Assembly: GCA_019925105.1 (NCBI GenBank)
Contig: JAHGAU010000006.1
Span: 496,001-560,000, forward strand
Direction of reading: 5' to 3'
Origin: Niebla homalea
Lineage: Eukaryota; Ascomycota; Lecanoromycetes; Lecanorales; Ramalinaceae
DNA: 64,000 nucleotides
Part shown: positions 44,441 through 55,801 of the stretch, piece by piece
Layout: every line of letters begins with the position of its first letter
Numbering within the stretch: the stretch's first letter is position 1
Translations under genes and position numbers: made by a program
The notes under the pieces: generated by a model
The model's database searches: none
Seen by the model: the letters and a program-made list of their open reading frames with translations, nothing else
What the model was told of the DNA's origin: nothing

Positions 44441-47110
44441 ATGGAGTCAGATACGCGGCAAGCGAGATGGGAGCAGTCAGGGCAAGGGAGATCTCTATAT
44501 GGCGAAAGGAGTCCGGAGGGCTCTGTGAGAAGAGCAAGGGAAAGAGCTATTGCAAATTTGCCGCCAGTCGAGCCTCCACCCCCCCTGAATCCAAGATCTC
44601 ATTCCAACACGCCTCCTCGCCGCTCACCACCTAGCCGCTCCAGTCCTCATACTCAATCACCTCTACAAGAACCTCAAAGAACCGCCCCCCAACGACCTGC
44701 AAGACCATATGAGGGGAATATTACCTTCCAAGATGCTCCGACGAGACATCCACAGCCTCAGAATTACTGGGAGGAGAGCCAGAATACCTACTCAGCCTAT
44801 TCCAGTGGCTCCTCCAGGCCATCAACCGTTGCTACCGGCTCCTCCACCGCCAGCATCCCCGATTTTCCTCAAATACCGATTATTCCTAATGTCCCTCAAA
44901 CGCACAACATGCCAGCGCCTTCGTTCCAACCACACCAACTACCTCCGCGGAGGAATTTAGGGCCTCCGCCGTCTGCAAGGCGAGGAGTCTCCTCATATTA
45001 TTCACAAACTTCACATGTCCCACCAATACCGGAAGAGATGTCAGACGCCGCAAGGAGCTCGTACGCTTCCAGTCACGTACCTACAGAGAGCTGGGCAGAA
45101 GGCCCCCCTCAATATTACCTGGGCACAGGTATTGAAGAGGAGGATGAAGAAGAAGAGGAGGAAGGTCGAGGGCAGCGCTCTGAAGATAGCAGCGGGCAAC
45201 AGTCGCAGGCCAGCAGCTTTAGTGAATCAAGCAATCTAGTCAAGGGGCCGCCGCGCTCCAAACCTCTACAACCTTTCATGGAACCAATCGAGAGTGGTGA
45301 TGAGTCGGCTTCTCAAAGCTCCAATGGTCATAGGGGGATGCGCGAGCTCGACTGGCAAACCAAACAAGATGAGCGTTTTCGCTCGCCCTTCGGTGGAGGT
45401 CCTCCTGTGACCGATCCGATTGGCAGGCACAATTTCAAAGGTCGAGGAAACCTGTATCCATATTCTGGATATGAAAGCGATGCCACCTTTCTGGACTCAC
45501 CACGATCATCCTCCCCGCCTCCCATGCCAAAGGCCTTCCTACAGACCAATAATTCACAACCTTACCTCGGCTCGCCGTCTCCTGCAGCGTCTCCTCTCGA
45601 TCCACGGGTTGGTCAGATCCTCGGCCATCTTGAGAAGGGAGGCGCCTTGGCCTCAAGTGGAACTGCATCTCCGGGCTCCGATCATACCTCGTTCAATGAG
45701 AAGAGCGTCAAGCGGCCTCCTCCCCTGAATTTGGAAGCCCATAGCCGACAGCCAGGCCGAGGCAGTGCATCGAGTCTCCCGGAGTTGATCAGAAGGGCAA
45801 CTCGACTGGCATCCAATCTTGATCGAGGAAAGACGGCGAGCCGGGTAGGCATGCTCGACATGCTGAACAAGAAAGACATGGAGAGACAGGCCAACTCGGA
45901 AAAGGCTTCACGGGACGGCTCGATCTCAGATATGTTGGCCGCTTTCCCCTCACCAACAGCAACAAGTTCAACCGCTCCACACAAGACGGCCTGCCTCAAA
46001 TCTCCCTCACCTCATGGCAAATCGAACTTATCGAGGACGCAGACCATCAACTATGGCTCATCAAGATCAAGAACCCCTCAAATCTACCGGGGACGGCGAT
46101 GCTGCGGCATGCCCCTATGGGCTTTCATCCTCGTCTTGATCATCATCCTTCTCCTCATCGCCGCCGCAGTAGTTATCCCTGTCACGCTCATCGTGCTTCC
46201 TCAACAAAATGCCGCGAGTCCTACCAACAACAGCTGTAAGACCAGTCACACATGCCACAATGGCGGCACTAGCATTGTCATCAACGAGAAATGCCAATGT
46301 GTCTGCTCCGATGGCTTCACGGGCTCAACCTGCGCCACTGCTCCCGACGCGGACTGTGCTGGAACCACCATCCCTGGACCTGATACCTCTACATCCTATC
46401 CCAACGCCACAGTCGGGAATAGTATCCCACGCCTCCTCTCCGCCGCAGGGACCAACTACTCCATTCCCCTGAGTGGCTGGAAACTAGCTGCGCAATTCAG
46501 CAACACCAACCTCTCCTGCACGTCCGAGAACGCCCTCATCACATTCAACCAGCAATCCCAGAAGCAACGCCGTTCCCTTGAAGACCTCCTCGCCCCCGGA
46601 CCAACTCAATCGCAACATCGATCTCCGTTCCGACGCTTCCTCTCCGTCATCCACCCGTCCCCACCACCATCCTCCTCCAACATCAACAATCACAACGACG
46701 ACCCCACCAAAACCCTCACTGCCCGCTCCTCCGCCCAATCCTCCAACGGCATCGTCTTCGCCCCGGGCTCCTCCCCTGGCTCCTCCTCCTCGGGGGGCTC
46801 TTCCTCCTCCTCTCCATCCCCTTCCTCCACCTCAAATCCTTCCACATCCTCCTCAAACACCCAATCGATCACCCCGACAACCCTCGACTTCGCCCGCATC
46901 GCCATCCTCTTCATCTTCGCCGAGACCTCCGACCTCGGCGCCACCACCACGGCAATGACGCATCTTGCCTCCTTGCTGGGTACGGGCAAAGTGGGCAGCA
47001 AGTTCGACCCGGTGCAGACGAGCGTGGGGGGAAATGTGACGGTCGACCTGGAGGACTTTACCGTCGGTTTCGGGAACGGGACCTTCTTTGGGGGCAAAGG
47101 GGCGCATTGA
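44441..47110 (+). CDS. Single-pass membrane protein with extracellular EGF-like domain
   Basis: Single exon, 889 aa. Residues 1-555 are a long disordered Pro/Ser-rich tail with an acidic run EEEDEEEEEEGRG and a segment SSLPELIRRATRLASNLDRGKTASRVGMLDML that looks ordered and conserved. One membrane helix lies at about residues 558-582 (LWAFILVLIIILLLIAAAVVIP), preceded by basic GRRCCG, so the N-terminal tail is probably cytosolic. An EGF-like module follows (about 598-630: CKTSHTCHNGG..CQCVCSDGFTGSTC). The rest of the outer part has many N-glycosylation sequons and a Ser-rich stalk. Fungal relatives are often called glycoprotein X; a surface sensor or wall role is inferred. Confidence 0.82.
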   Translation: MESDTRQARWEQSGQGRSLYGERSPEGSVRRARERAIANLPPVEPPPPLNPRSHSNTPPRRSPPSRSSPHTQSPLQEPQRTAPQRPARPYEGNITFQDAPTRHPQPQNYWEESQNTYSAYSSGSSRPSTVATGSSTASIPDFPQIPIIPNVPQTHNMPAPSFQPHQLPPRRNLGPPPSARRGVSSYYSQTSHVPPIPEEMSDAARSSYASSHVPTESWAEGPPQYYLGTGIEEEDEEEEEEGRGQRSEDSSGQQSQASSFSESSNLVKGPPRSKPLQPFMEPIESGDESASQSSNGHRGMRELDWQTKQDERFRSPFGGGPPVTDPIGRHNFKGRGNLYPYSGYESDATFLDSPRSSSPPPMPKAFLQTNNSQPYLGSPSPAASPLDPRVGQILGHLEKGGALASSGTASPGSDHTSFNEKSVKRPPPLNLEAHSRQPGRGSASSLPELIRRATRLASNLDRGKTASRVGMLDMLNKKDMERQANSEKASRDGSISDMLAAFPSPTATSSTAPHKTACLKSPSPHGKSNLSRTQTINYGSSRSRTPQIYRGRRCCGMPLWAFILVLIIILLLIAAAVVIPVTLIVLPQQNAASPTNNSCKTSHTCHNGGTSIVINEKCQCVCSDGFTGSTCATAPDADCAGTTIPGPDTSTSYPNATVGNSIPRLLSAAGTNYSIPLSGWKLAAQFSNTNLSCTSENALITFNQQSQKQRRSLEDLLAPGPTQSQHRSPFRRFLSVIHPSPPPSSSNINNHNDDPTKTLTARSSAQSSNGIVFAPGSSPGSSSSGGSSSSSPSPSSTSNPSTSSSNTQSITPTTLDFARIAILFIFAETSDLGATTTAMTHLASLLGTGKVGSKFDPVQTSVGGNVTVDLEDFTVGFGNGTFFGGKGAH

Positions 47111-48706
47111 ATGACTATGTATAATGTATGGGATGTATTGTGCGCGTGTACAGCGGTCAACCTTGGGAATTCCTCGCCTTTTTTTGGTTGAGGGGGGAAC
47201 CCGAAAGAATCGTTCTTGTTGAAGAGTTTATATATATATACCCCAATGTCCTCGCGAAGCCGGACTAGTTATTGGAAAGAGAAACATTTTGGAAATATGT
47301 TTCCGAAGGGAATGAAAGTGGGGGCACTCGACGCCATAATATCATGGCTCCTGGGGGGTTTGGGCGCAAGCGAATCATGCTTTACCTCTTTACTCCTGGC
47401 ATCTTGGGACGACACACACGCACTTCATCGCCAGCTCTTTGTGTAATTATCATGTATGTATGTGTCACTAACACAACAGCGGACGAATCTTCGATCCTGA
47501 AATATATATAATAATGAATAGCGAAATCCACCAAAAACAATATGATCTCTCCATCCCATCACTCATCACACAATGCCGCCATTACCCACCTTGGTCCTCG
47601 TGATCGTGTCATAATTTTTTAAGGTGCGATTCTAGAGGGATTTCACCCAATCGATGAGCCGGAAGAAACACCCCTCCCCCCCGGGATATCTCTTCTGCAT
47701 GGTCCCTCCCTCCCCCTCCCCCTAACCCTCCACTGAGTTGAAGAAGGGAAGGCTCAATCGCTCCAGGGGGAGTGAAATATGACGTGTGCTTGTGTATGTA
47801 TGAGTGTGTGTGTGAGAGGACTCGGGTCGAAGTGCCTCGTTGACGTAAAGCTGCCGCGGCGCAATCTAATAGCTGACCCGCCATTTCCTGTGTCTGTCTG
47901 TGTGTGCAAAAGAAGTTGGACTACGCACAGCACAGCATAGCATGGTGCCGCGTTGATAAACAATTGATCCCGGGGATGTCCAAAACAGAGCCGCCAAGCA
48001 GCCAATCAATCGAAGTCAAATATATGTATGGAAAAATAAATATATACACGCTACATCTGGCATACTTCGCCCTCCCCCTCGAAAGAGCAGCCTGCCCTTC
48101 GCCACGGTGGACCATAGAAGTTGATTGGTTTAGTTCAGTAGCGGTGCAAATGCGGGCAGTACCTGCTCATGCATCTCCCGGTTGAAGAGGTGGACGACGA
48201 TTGTGTTGGTAACGATAACCGGATCTTCATGAGTTCGTCGTGATCTGAGATGGAAGGCGGGATTGATGGTCTCGTCCTGGTTTGGGGGGGAGGCAGGTAT
48301 TCGAGAAATGAGGCATCAGCTGGCAACGCCTGCTGGTCATGTAGCTTATCTTGCCATTCTCCAGAAGCGAAGGTCAGATGACAGATCAGGTGATTTGTGA
48401 GTCGCCAATGATCGTGGAACGCCCAAAAGGGGACCGAAAGGAGAGGTGTGGGTAAGTATCCAACGCGAACAGCTAGCTCTGCACAAAGGAGAGAAAAGAT
48501 TTCCCGGAGAAAAGAAGAAAAGAAACAGTTTACAGGGAAGGTCTACAGCCCTGTCACAGCGTCCCTGCAAAGAGGTGCAATTCAAGCCTGAAGCGCGATG
48601 AGAAACGAGATGTGTTCAGAATTGTCCGAAAGGTAGCACCCAAGCTTCGCGCTCAAGGCCATTTTGCAGGTTGGACTGCCACCTGCCACTGCTCGGTATA
48701 CGCCAC
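47111..48706. other. 1.6-kb intergenic region with microsatellites
   Basis: Contains TA runs near 47228-47240 and 47503-47512, and GT repeats near 47790-47815. Convergent 3' ends of the EGF and otubain genes. No gene seen. Confidence 0.55.
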
Positions 48707-50796
48707 CTAGCCTCTGCCGTCAGAAGTCTTTTTGCCCTTTTTCTTCTGTGCAGCAGAACCAGGCCCTGGACGGTAAAAGCTAGTCAGCATCGCCACATTG
48801 CAATAGGTCGTCAAGGATCCTCACCATGCCACTGTTGTGGCTGGAAATTTGCCTCCTCTTGACGGAAGTTTTCGGGACAGTTCTTCAATGGGCAATGCTT
48901 TTTGGGTTTGGTGTACACCTGGGTACTGGTGCTGTGGTTGGTAGGAGCAGAGATGATTAGCTTGATGTTGTAAAAGAAGTCATACTAGTATCAAGAGGGT
49001 CGTTGCTGCCTCGGCCTTGATCAATCACGAGCTCAGCTCCAGCTCCTAAGGCTAAGGGAGAGGTCTGATATCGTTTTGGTTCCCGCGAAGAGCAGAGAGC
49101 TTACCTTGTTGATCTGGCGGGATTGCTAGTAGCATGACCGTTATCTTCGTAATCTTTCTGCGCTTGTGCCTTGCGGAAGGGGTTCGTAGGCCCATTAGGT
49201 TTTGCACTGGGATTATGGTGGATGGGAAGCCCCTGTTCCTGCTGTGGGTTGCTTAGGCACTGTCCTTGACCAGGAGTGGACAAGATCTGTAAATTCGAGG
49301 TTTGTTCGACCTGAGGCTTTACTGGAGACACTTCTGGGAGGCAGTCTCGTTGCATGCCTGATGAGGGTTGTGGTAATCCATGATATTGTTGATGGGGATG
49401 ATGGTGGTAGGGCATGCCATTCAGGTCATAGTGTTGATAGAGTCCCACGTCATAGTAGGCATCCATGGAAGGGGCCCACTGCTGCTCCGTATAGGATTGC
49501 TCATAGCATAGTTCGGGGATAGCGCCTGAAACTTGGAATTGTGCACCAGGATCAATGCCTGGTAATCCAGGAAGTCCATTGACGATGCCAGCATCCGAGA
49601 ACACGGGTTCTGGCAGATGGCGGACCATGCGAACTTCCATTGAGGTTGGCTCCGTCCTTTGTGTGACTGATGCATTGCTCGATGATGGCTTGGATAGGTC
49701 TTTGACGTCTTGGTCCTTATAAAGTAGATCGTAATGGCCACTGTACACTCATTAGATGCCTTGCCTGAAGCGTGCACAAGAGTATACTTACGGCCTGTAG
49801 AGTAAGCGGATGCTTTGGACGTCTTTGCGTTCATTGCCTTTCTTATCGTACAAAGGAAATGAATAGGGTGTCACTGCATCACCCGGGCTCCTATCCAGAT
49901 AAAGATACTCAATGGCAATGCCGGCAGGGTTGATGATTGCATCAACCACAGCTTTCACTCCGATGTGTTCGATCTCTTCCTGAAACGGATCGACATGGTT
50001 TGAGCAGTAAGTTTGGACATCCATGTCAGGCACAAAGGGAGCGTAATCATCAGGGTTAAGCTTGAGCTGAGCACTCGTAATCATCTGTTTGGGTCATCAA
50101 CAATAATGTCGCGCCAGTAGACATGGTTCCTAGCAAGCCTTACTCGAAAATGCTGTGTGATGGCATTAGCGGTGTCAGCATTGTTGAAAGCTTTGAGCAA
50201 TGCCACTTCATTGTGCTGGGGAGAGCGAATAGCAGCGGTCTCTTCTAAGAGGTGGAGTGTCTCTTCCACCCAGTCTTCGTATATGATGGACTCTTGGCCA
50301 GTAGCATCGAGCATATTGTTCAAGGACCTGAGTCTCTCGATCTCGGATTGGATTTTGGCTGGGTCTTTCATGCGGACCAAGGTCTCGAAGTAGGCAAAGG
50401 CCATGGCTTGACAAAAACCCCATTCAGAGAACTAGCTTCAACAGATGTGCTGCCAGCTCGTTACTTACCTCGAAAGCCACAGTTGCCATCACCTTTGATG
50501 GTTCTGTACTGGGGAAAGGTGTCCGGCAGATTCTGCGCTCGGAGTCAAAGAGTGAGTCTTGATATCGGACAAGGGGGAATCGTGACTTTAGTCTTGCTTG
50601 CGTAGATAGCATCCGCTTTCGAGTACTCCTCGGTCAACTGGCTGCTCGAGATCCTGACGCCAACAAGGTCTCCCTTTGGATCTGTCAGCTGCTTGCAAAG
50701 GCTTCCCAGCGCTAGACAGACCTTTTGATCTGGAACATAGGCCTGAGAAAGTCTCTCCATTTCAGCAAGCTCCTCTTCTGTTGCCATCTTGGCCAT
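48707..50796 (-). CDS. Otubain-type deubiquitinase (peptidase C65) with long C-terminal tail
   Basis: Seven exons: 50796-50587, 50532-50469, 50406-50144, 50084-49792, 49740-49105, 48931-48825 and 48765-48707, giving 543 aa; every phase closes. Catalytic residues are visible: Asp and Cys in GDGNCGFR (about D85, C88) and His in YRPGHYDLLY (about H279). MAFAYFETLVRM, LDATGQESIIYEDWVEETL and TSAQLKLNPDDYAPF are the otubain helices. Otubains cleave ubiquitin chains and can block E2 enzymes. The tail (about 290-500) is Gln/His/Pro-rich and disordered; the last part, ENFRQEEANFQPQQW, matches the conserved C-terminal motif of filamentous-fungal otubains, which supports exon 6. Exon 1 donor GTCACG is weak, and the last exon (basic KKKGKK tail) is the least certain. 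The start is Met at 50796; Met at 50787 is possible. Confidence 0.85.
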
Positions 50797-52190
50797 ACTT
50801 GGCAATGTAGTAGGATTTCGAAATGATAGACTTTGGGGACGAGGTTGAAGTGGGATTGGAAGCACAGAGTCAGATGAGGAGTGAAGCAGAAAGGTGCGAG
50901 CCAACTATGTTTAGACAATTGAAGCAAGGTTGTGAGACGGTGATTTAGCCAGCCCGCCTTAAATTCGTGTTAATGAACTGATGCAAACCCGACCGTCTGA
51001 TGTGGCACAAGCTCGTCTAGGAGAGGAGCAGAATTTGCTGCACTCTGTGAAAGAGGTGTTGGTGAAGACAGCAAAAGATTTGTGATAAGGACTTGCATAG
51101 ATCCGAGATCCTTTAGACAAGCGGTGCAGGCGGATACTGCAATAGTGGACATGGACTACCTTAGTCATCGCTTCACTTTCCAATCTGTACATGTTGACAT
51201 GTGAGAATTACCTTGATGGAGCTATAGTAGGACCGCTCTGGTAGTCTGCGTCGTCTACTACCCGTTCTCTTGCTTCTCACCACTTTAGACTGGATTGATG
51301 CTGCAGTCGAAGCCACTTGCTCATCAAGAATGATTCCTGGCGAAAAGTGTCATGTCTGTTTGAGAGGGATTATGCAGAGAATCACACATTGCATCACGGA
51401 TAGGCTGTAAAAGACGATTCGCTTCCAGCTCCAACGGCATATATTGTGATCCTGCCGATCCGTCTAACGGCGCGCCGGTGGGGCCTGCTTCCCTAGACCG
51501 CCGAGTCCGGTCGTGGCTTCTGTTTCTGGATTTCCCCTTGCGGAAGATTTCAACGACGGACGTTGGATTGAAGTAGGATGGATGCGAATCGTAAGATTCC
51601 AGGTACTTGGGTACAACATACTACTGATCGTTGCGGAAAATTCATGCATCATCACCTAATAGCTTGTAACTAAGTCACCATCACCCCTACTCGAGCCTGA
51701 GTCCTGAGGGGCTCTCTGTTGGCACTTGGCAGCGCTATACACAGCTAAAATCTAGAGCAGACCGCATTGGGATACTGCTTTCGTCTAATGTTGGCTCTGG
51801 ACATCATATTTTGATGACATGTCTGGTTGACTTCTGCGTGTGGCCAGGAGTCAATGTGCACGGTCCTCTCCTACACCACCATGCAAAAGGGAAGATGCAA
51901 TGTATCAGATCTGACGAATAAGCTTCCGGCTGGTACGGTCTCATCCGGTGGAACCAGATGCTACTCGATCAGTCTGGGCAATCGGCGGTGTCCCGTGCGA
52001 GATCTGATAGGGACTTATGCCCTATCGAGCTGTCCTCGGAGGCCTTCAGGTGTGGCTGGATAATGGATTAGCTGAATCGACGTTTGTTGACACGTGTAAT
52101 TCGACCCACCGACGCAGACCCAGCGCTCACTGACGAAAAGATCATCAACCTGCGTCCTTAGCATACCTATCATTCCAAATTCCAAATCTT
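50797..52190. other. 1.4-kb intergenic region, no gene seen
   Basis: Upstream of otubain and downstream of CSN2, both on the minus strand. An ACACGTGT palindrome lies at 52090-52097. Short frames only. Confidence 0.5.
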
Positions 52191-53798
52191 TCATGATTTG
52201 CTTGACAGCGGATGTTTCGCGCCGCCGGGACCCCTTTTCATCCCCCTATTTGACTTACCCCCATCAAAACCGAAACCTCCGCGTGGTCTACCGGGCGTAG
52301 GCATCATACTCTGCATACCCGTCCCTCCAAGAGATGGCGCCTCATCAACTTTGAATCCCTCCCCTTCATTCAGCACCCCCTTCCATAGGCTGTCAACGGC
52401 CGATGTCCAACACTCCAATGCTTTCGTGCGATCTGCATCTGCGCGATCGTTGACTTCAACGATGCCCTTGTCTTGGTTGATCTTGGCGTCCAGTTTCTGA
52501 TCGAGAATCAAGAAGCCGATAATATCCTGTACCTCGGCGACCGAGATATTCAATTTCTTCGCAATGAACGAGAGCTTGAATCGGGTGTAGGGAGCAATCA
52601 GCTTGAGAACACCAGTGGTTCGCAGACTTCGTGTCACCTCATCGATATTCTCCGCGATGAAGGGGTCTTGCAGGAGATCCTTGTTCTTTTGCAGGATCGA
52701 TTCATACCGATGGATATCGTTTTGTTGATAGGCCTCCACCAGATCTGCCATGACGGATATGCGTGGGTCATTCTTGTAGGGTTTGGTCTCCTGTGACTCG
52801 AAAGTGTTGATATCAGATTTCATCAACATTGTGGTCAGTACCAAGTACTTCAGGACCTGGATGCGCTGGAGTGAGCCTGCCTCATCATAATTCCGAAAGG
52901 ACTCGAAGAAGTCGGTCTGGGCCTCCTTCCAGTTCTCCTCGCTCATGTGCATCTTGCCACCGCACTCTCTGATGATGCCCATGACCTTCGGATGAGGGAC
53001 CGCCGATCTGACTTTCAACGCCCGCTGATAGAGTGCCTTCAGCCTCTTGTTGTTCTTGGTGTCCGCATACATTTGAATTTCGAGGGCGTATATCTCCAAA
53101 GCGTAGGTGCCCTTGCTTGGATCGTCACTTCCGTCCTCCCTTTGGCAGGAGACGTGCAGATCGCGAACCTTTTTGATCAATTGAGTATACTGCTTTTTTT
53201 CTAGCCACAAACGAGCAAGCTTGATGTTCGTTTTGAGATACAATCGCTCGTTATTGGTGCTCTGGAAGGACTCCAGCGTTTTGGAATAGAATCTCTCCAT
53301 GCATCTGTAGGCTGCCTCGTCTTCTGCTCCCTTTTCGATGAAGTCCAGCATGTTGTTGATCGACTTCTCCGAGTAGTTCCGCGTCACAGCGGATTTGACG
53401 TATGTCAACAGCTCCGTGTAATGTTCGATAGCTTTGTCATACATTTCCGATTTGAACTCTAATTTGGTTGCTTGTTTGAGCCCCTTGAAGCCCCTGCGAC
53501 CTCTGTCAGCAAAAAGGGTCACAGAAGTCTTATGCTGTGCAATACCAGTCGCCCTTCTCCTCCTCCATGGCGGGTAAGCTGAGGAACTCGTCAATAGCTT
53601 CATTTGGATTCTCTGACTTCATCTGCTTGGCATTGTAGTATTTGTTCTCGATACCAACGTCCGCAGTCTCTTCGTCATCGTCGTCCTCATATTCGAAGTC
53701 ATACCTAATTGAAAGTAAGTCTCGCGGTCCAGTGGTGGCCAATCTGCATACTGCTCTTGGTCCGAATCTTGCATGAAATCATCCCCATCGTCAGACAT
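52191..53798 (-). CDS. CSN2: COP9 signalosome subunit 2
   Basis: Exons 53798-53752, 53704-53546 and 53493-52191 give 502 aa. The start MSDDGDDFMQDSDQEQ runs into YDFEYEDDDDEE, then NKYYNAKQMKSENPNEAI, which is nearly invariant in CSN2. Tandem helices follow and end in a PCI domain (about residues 300-415, including TRFKLSFIAKKLNISVAEVQD). CSN2 is the scaffold subunit that contacts cullins when the COP9 signalosome removes NEDD8; in filamentous fungi the complex controls development and secondary metabolism. The C-terminus is extended by a Gly/Arg-rich tail (RPRGGFGFDGGKSNRG) not present in animal CSN2. The gene is divergent from CWC25 across 413 bp. Confidence 0.95.
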
Positions 53799-54211
53799 CT
53801 TGCCTCACACACAGTGAATGATGAGTTCGCTGAAGATCAGCTTCAACGTGAAGAGCGATGCCTGACGGGAGTAGAAGTACAGGAATGGGATGGTTGCTTG
53901 CTTAAGGATGGCACAATTGGGGATTGATAGTTCTTAGTGGTGCTACTAGTATTGCCTTAATCCCCGGAAGCTTCACTCAAGTGTCCCAACAGCCGGAATC
54001 AGACGACATGCGGGGTACCTAGCTTTAGCGAGAGTAGCCCCGGTGCTGCCCCTTTGTCATCAATTTTCAGACCAAAGCTTTCACACTCTTGATAGTTCTA
54101 GTAGCTCATTATTGCTCGTGCCTTTACTCTATTCCCTCTTTACACACACCTCCTAGCAGATAATTCCTTCTCTACCCCTTATTCAAGTACTGCAGACTTG
54201 ACCCAGCAAAG
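53799..54211. promoter_or_regulatory. Divergent CSN2/CWC25 promoter
   Basis: 413 bp between start codons; pyrimidine-rich leader before CWC25 (54121-54180). No specific site recognised. Confidence 0.45.
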
Positions 54212-55642
54212 ATGGGGGGCGATCTCAACCTCAAGAAGTCATGGCATCCCGTGCTCATGAGCAACCAGAAAAAAGTATGGGAAGCCGAAAAAGCCGCGCT
54301 CGACGAGCGCAAGCGCATCCAGCAAATGATGAAGGAGCGGCAAGAGGAGCGCCAGATCCAAGAACTGCAGGAGATGCAAGAAGCAGCCGGCGGGCCCAGG
54401 AAGCAAGTCAAAGTCGACTGGATGTACTCTGGTCCCGCCGCGGGGCAGTCAGGCACCACGGAAGAAATGGAAGGGTATCTCTTGGGCAAGCGACGGATCG
54501 ATCCCCTGATCAAAGGCACCGACAATAAGAAGTTGGAGAGAGGCGCTGGCGAGGAGAGTTTCATGGGCTTGCAGCATGCCAACACTGCTAGGGACACCCA
54601 ACTCAAGATCCGAGAGGACCCTATGCTCGCAATCAAGAGACAGGAACAGGCCGCCTATGAGGCCTTGATGAACGATCCTGTCAAACGGAGGCTGTTGTTG
54701 AAGGAAGCAGGCCAAGAAGTGCCAAAGTCAAAAGACCGGGAGCGGACGAAACACAGACATCATCACAGCCACCGCAGCAGCAGGAGAGACGAGGATGGCG
54801 ATAATCGAGGTCATCGAAGAAGCCGGCATTCCTACAATGACATAGACGACCGCCGCAGGAGCCACCACCACGGGAATGGCCATTCTCATCACAGAAGGCG
54901 ATCTGACTCGTTCTCCTCCTACGCATCCCGCTCATCTTCTCCTCGACCCCGGCGGCGATCACCCTCACCTCGTCACCATAGCAGTCGACGAAGCAGATCG
55001 CCCCCTCCCAAAAGATCTCGTTATCGCTCTCGCTCCCCTTCACCATATCGTCGACGCCAACGCTCAGCGTCTTATGACCGCCGCCGCTCGCCTTCACCAC
55101 CCCATCAAAATGGCTACCAGAACGGGGCCAGGCGCAATGGCTACCAAAACGGTAACGGGACGAACGGTCATCGCCTGAATCACGCCCAATCATTCCCCTC
55201 TGCTCGAAGGCAAGATCCAGGACACGACAGACGACGACGGAACAGCTCATCGCCTCTATCCTCTCGCTCACCATCCCCAGCTGAGCCTAATGGCAAATCT
55301 CAAGGCCGACCCCGCTCACCGCCTATAGCCAGATCGAATGGCAAGTATAACAAAAAGCCGTCAGCCTCCTCAGCGCCGGTGGAGGACGCAGCAGCGAGAC
55401 TAGCAGCCATGCAATCGAACGCTAGCGAGCTGGACACTGACCGTGCGAATCGTCTGAAGGCAATAGAGGAGCAAGATAGGATCGATAGGGAGGCAGACGA
55501 GAAGGTGAGGGCAAGGAGTGGGAAGTTTGGCGGCAAGGGCGAGTTCGTGACTAGTATGCAGAGGAAGGCTGGGGAGATGGGGTTAGGGGAGAGAATGAGG
55601 AGAGGGAAGGGGGAGTATGAGAGGGTGGGAGTCGATGAGTGA
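54212..55642 (+). CDS. CWC25: Pre-mRNA-splicing factor Cwc25
   Basis: Single exon, 476 aa. The N-terminus [13 protein letters not shown] followed by [20 protein letters not shown] is the Cir_N domain (about residues 10-46), then [26 protein letters not shown] and [20 protein letters not shown]. Cwc25 joins the spliceosome just before the first transesterification and stabilises the branch helix in the nucleus. The second half (about 180-400) is an RS-like low-complexity domain, with Arg/Ser, His and a NGYQNG repeat. The C-terminus (about 395-476, [20 protein letters not shown]) is helical and conserved. Confidence 0.93.
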   Translation: MGGDLNLKKSWHPVLMSNQKKVWEAEKAALDERKRIQQMMKERQEERQIQELQEMQEAAGGPRKQVKVDWMYSGPAAGQSGTTEEMEGYLLGKRRIDPLIKGTDNKKLERGAGEESFMGLQHANTARDTQLKIREDPMLAIKRQEQAAYEALMNDPVKRRLLLKEAGQEVPKSKDRERTKHRHHHSHRSSRRDEDGDNRGHRRSRHSYNDIDDRRRSHHHGNGHSHHRRRSDSFSSYASRSSSPRPRRRSPSPRHHSSRRSRSPPPKRSRYRSRSPSPYRRRQRSASYDRRRSPSPPHQNGYQNGARRNGYQNGNGTNGHRLNHAQSFPSARRQDPGHDRRRRNSSSPLSSRSPSPAEPNGKSQGRPRSPPIARSNGKYNKKPSASSAPVEDAAARLAAMQSNASELDTDRANRLKAIEEQDRIDREADEKVRARSGKFGGKGEFVTSMQRKAGEMGLGERMRRGKGEYERVGVDE

Positions 55643-55801
55643 ATGAATTTGATGGTCTGATGACTTGATCACTCAGCTATGTTTAAGAGTGATCCGCCAG
55701 GTATTCGACCTGCCTGGTGCTGCTAAAAGATAACGGTCTTTAGGATGTACAAGGTGTGTGGAATGCAAGTCAATCCCGGCTCATGGTAGAAATGCGCGAC
55801 T

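Noticed and set aside
50085..50143. Reading through VYWRDIIVDDPN as otubain coding sequence
   Set aside because: It ends in a stop, and otubains lack it; GTAAGG...AACAG flank it as an intron and restore the conserved frame.
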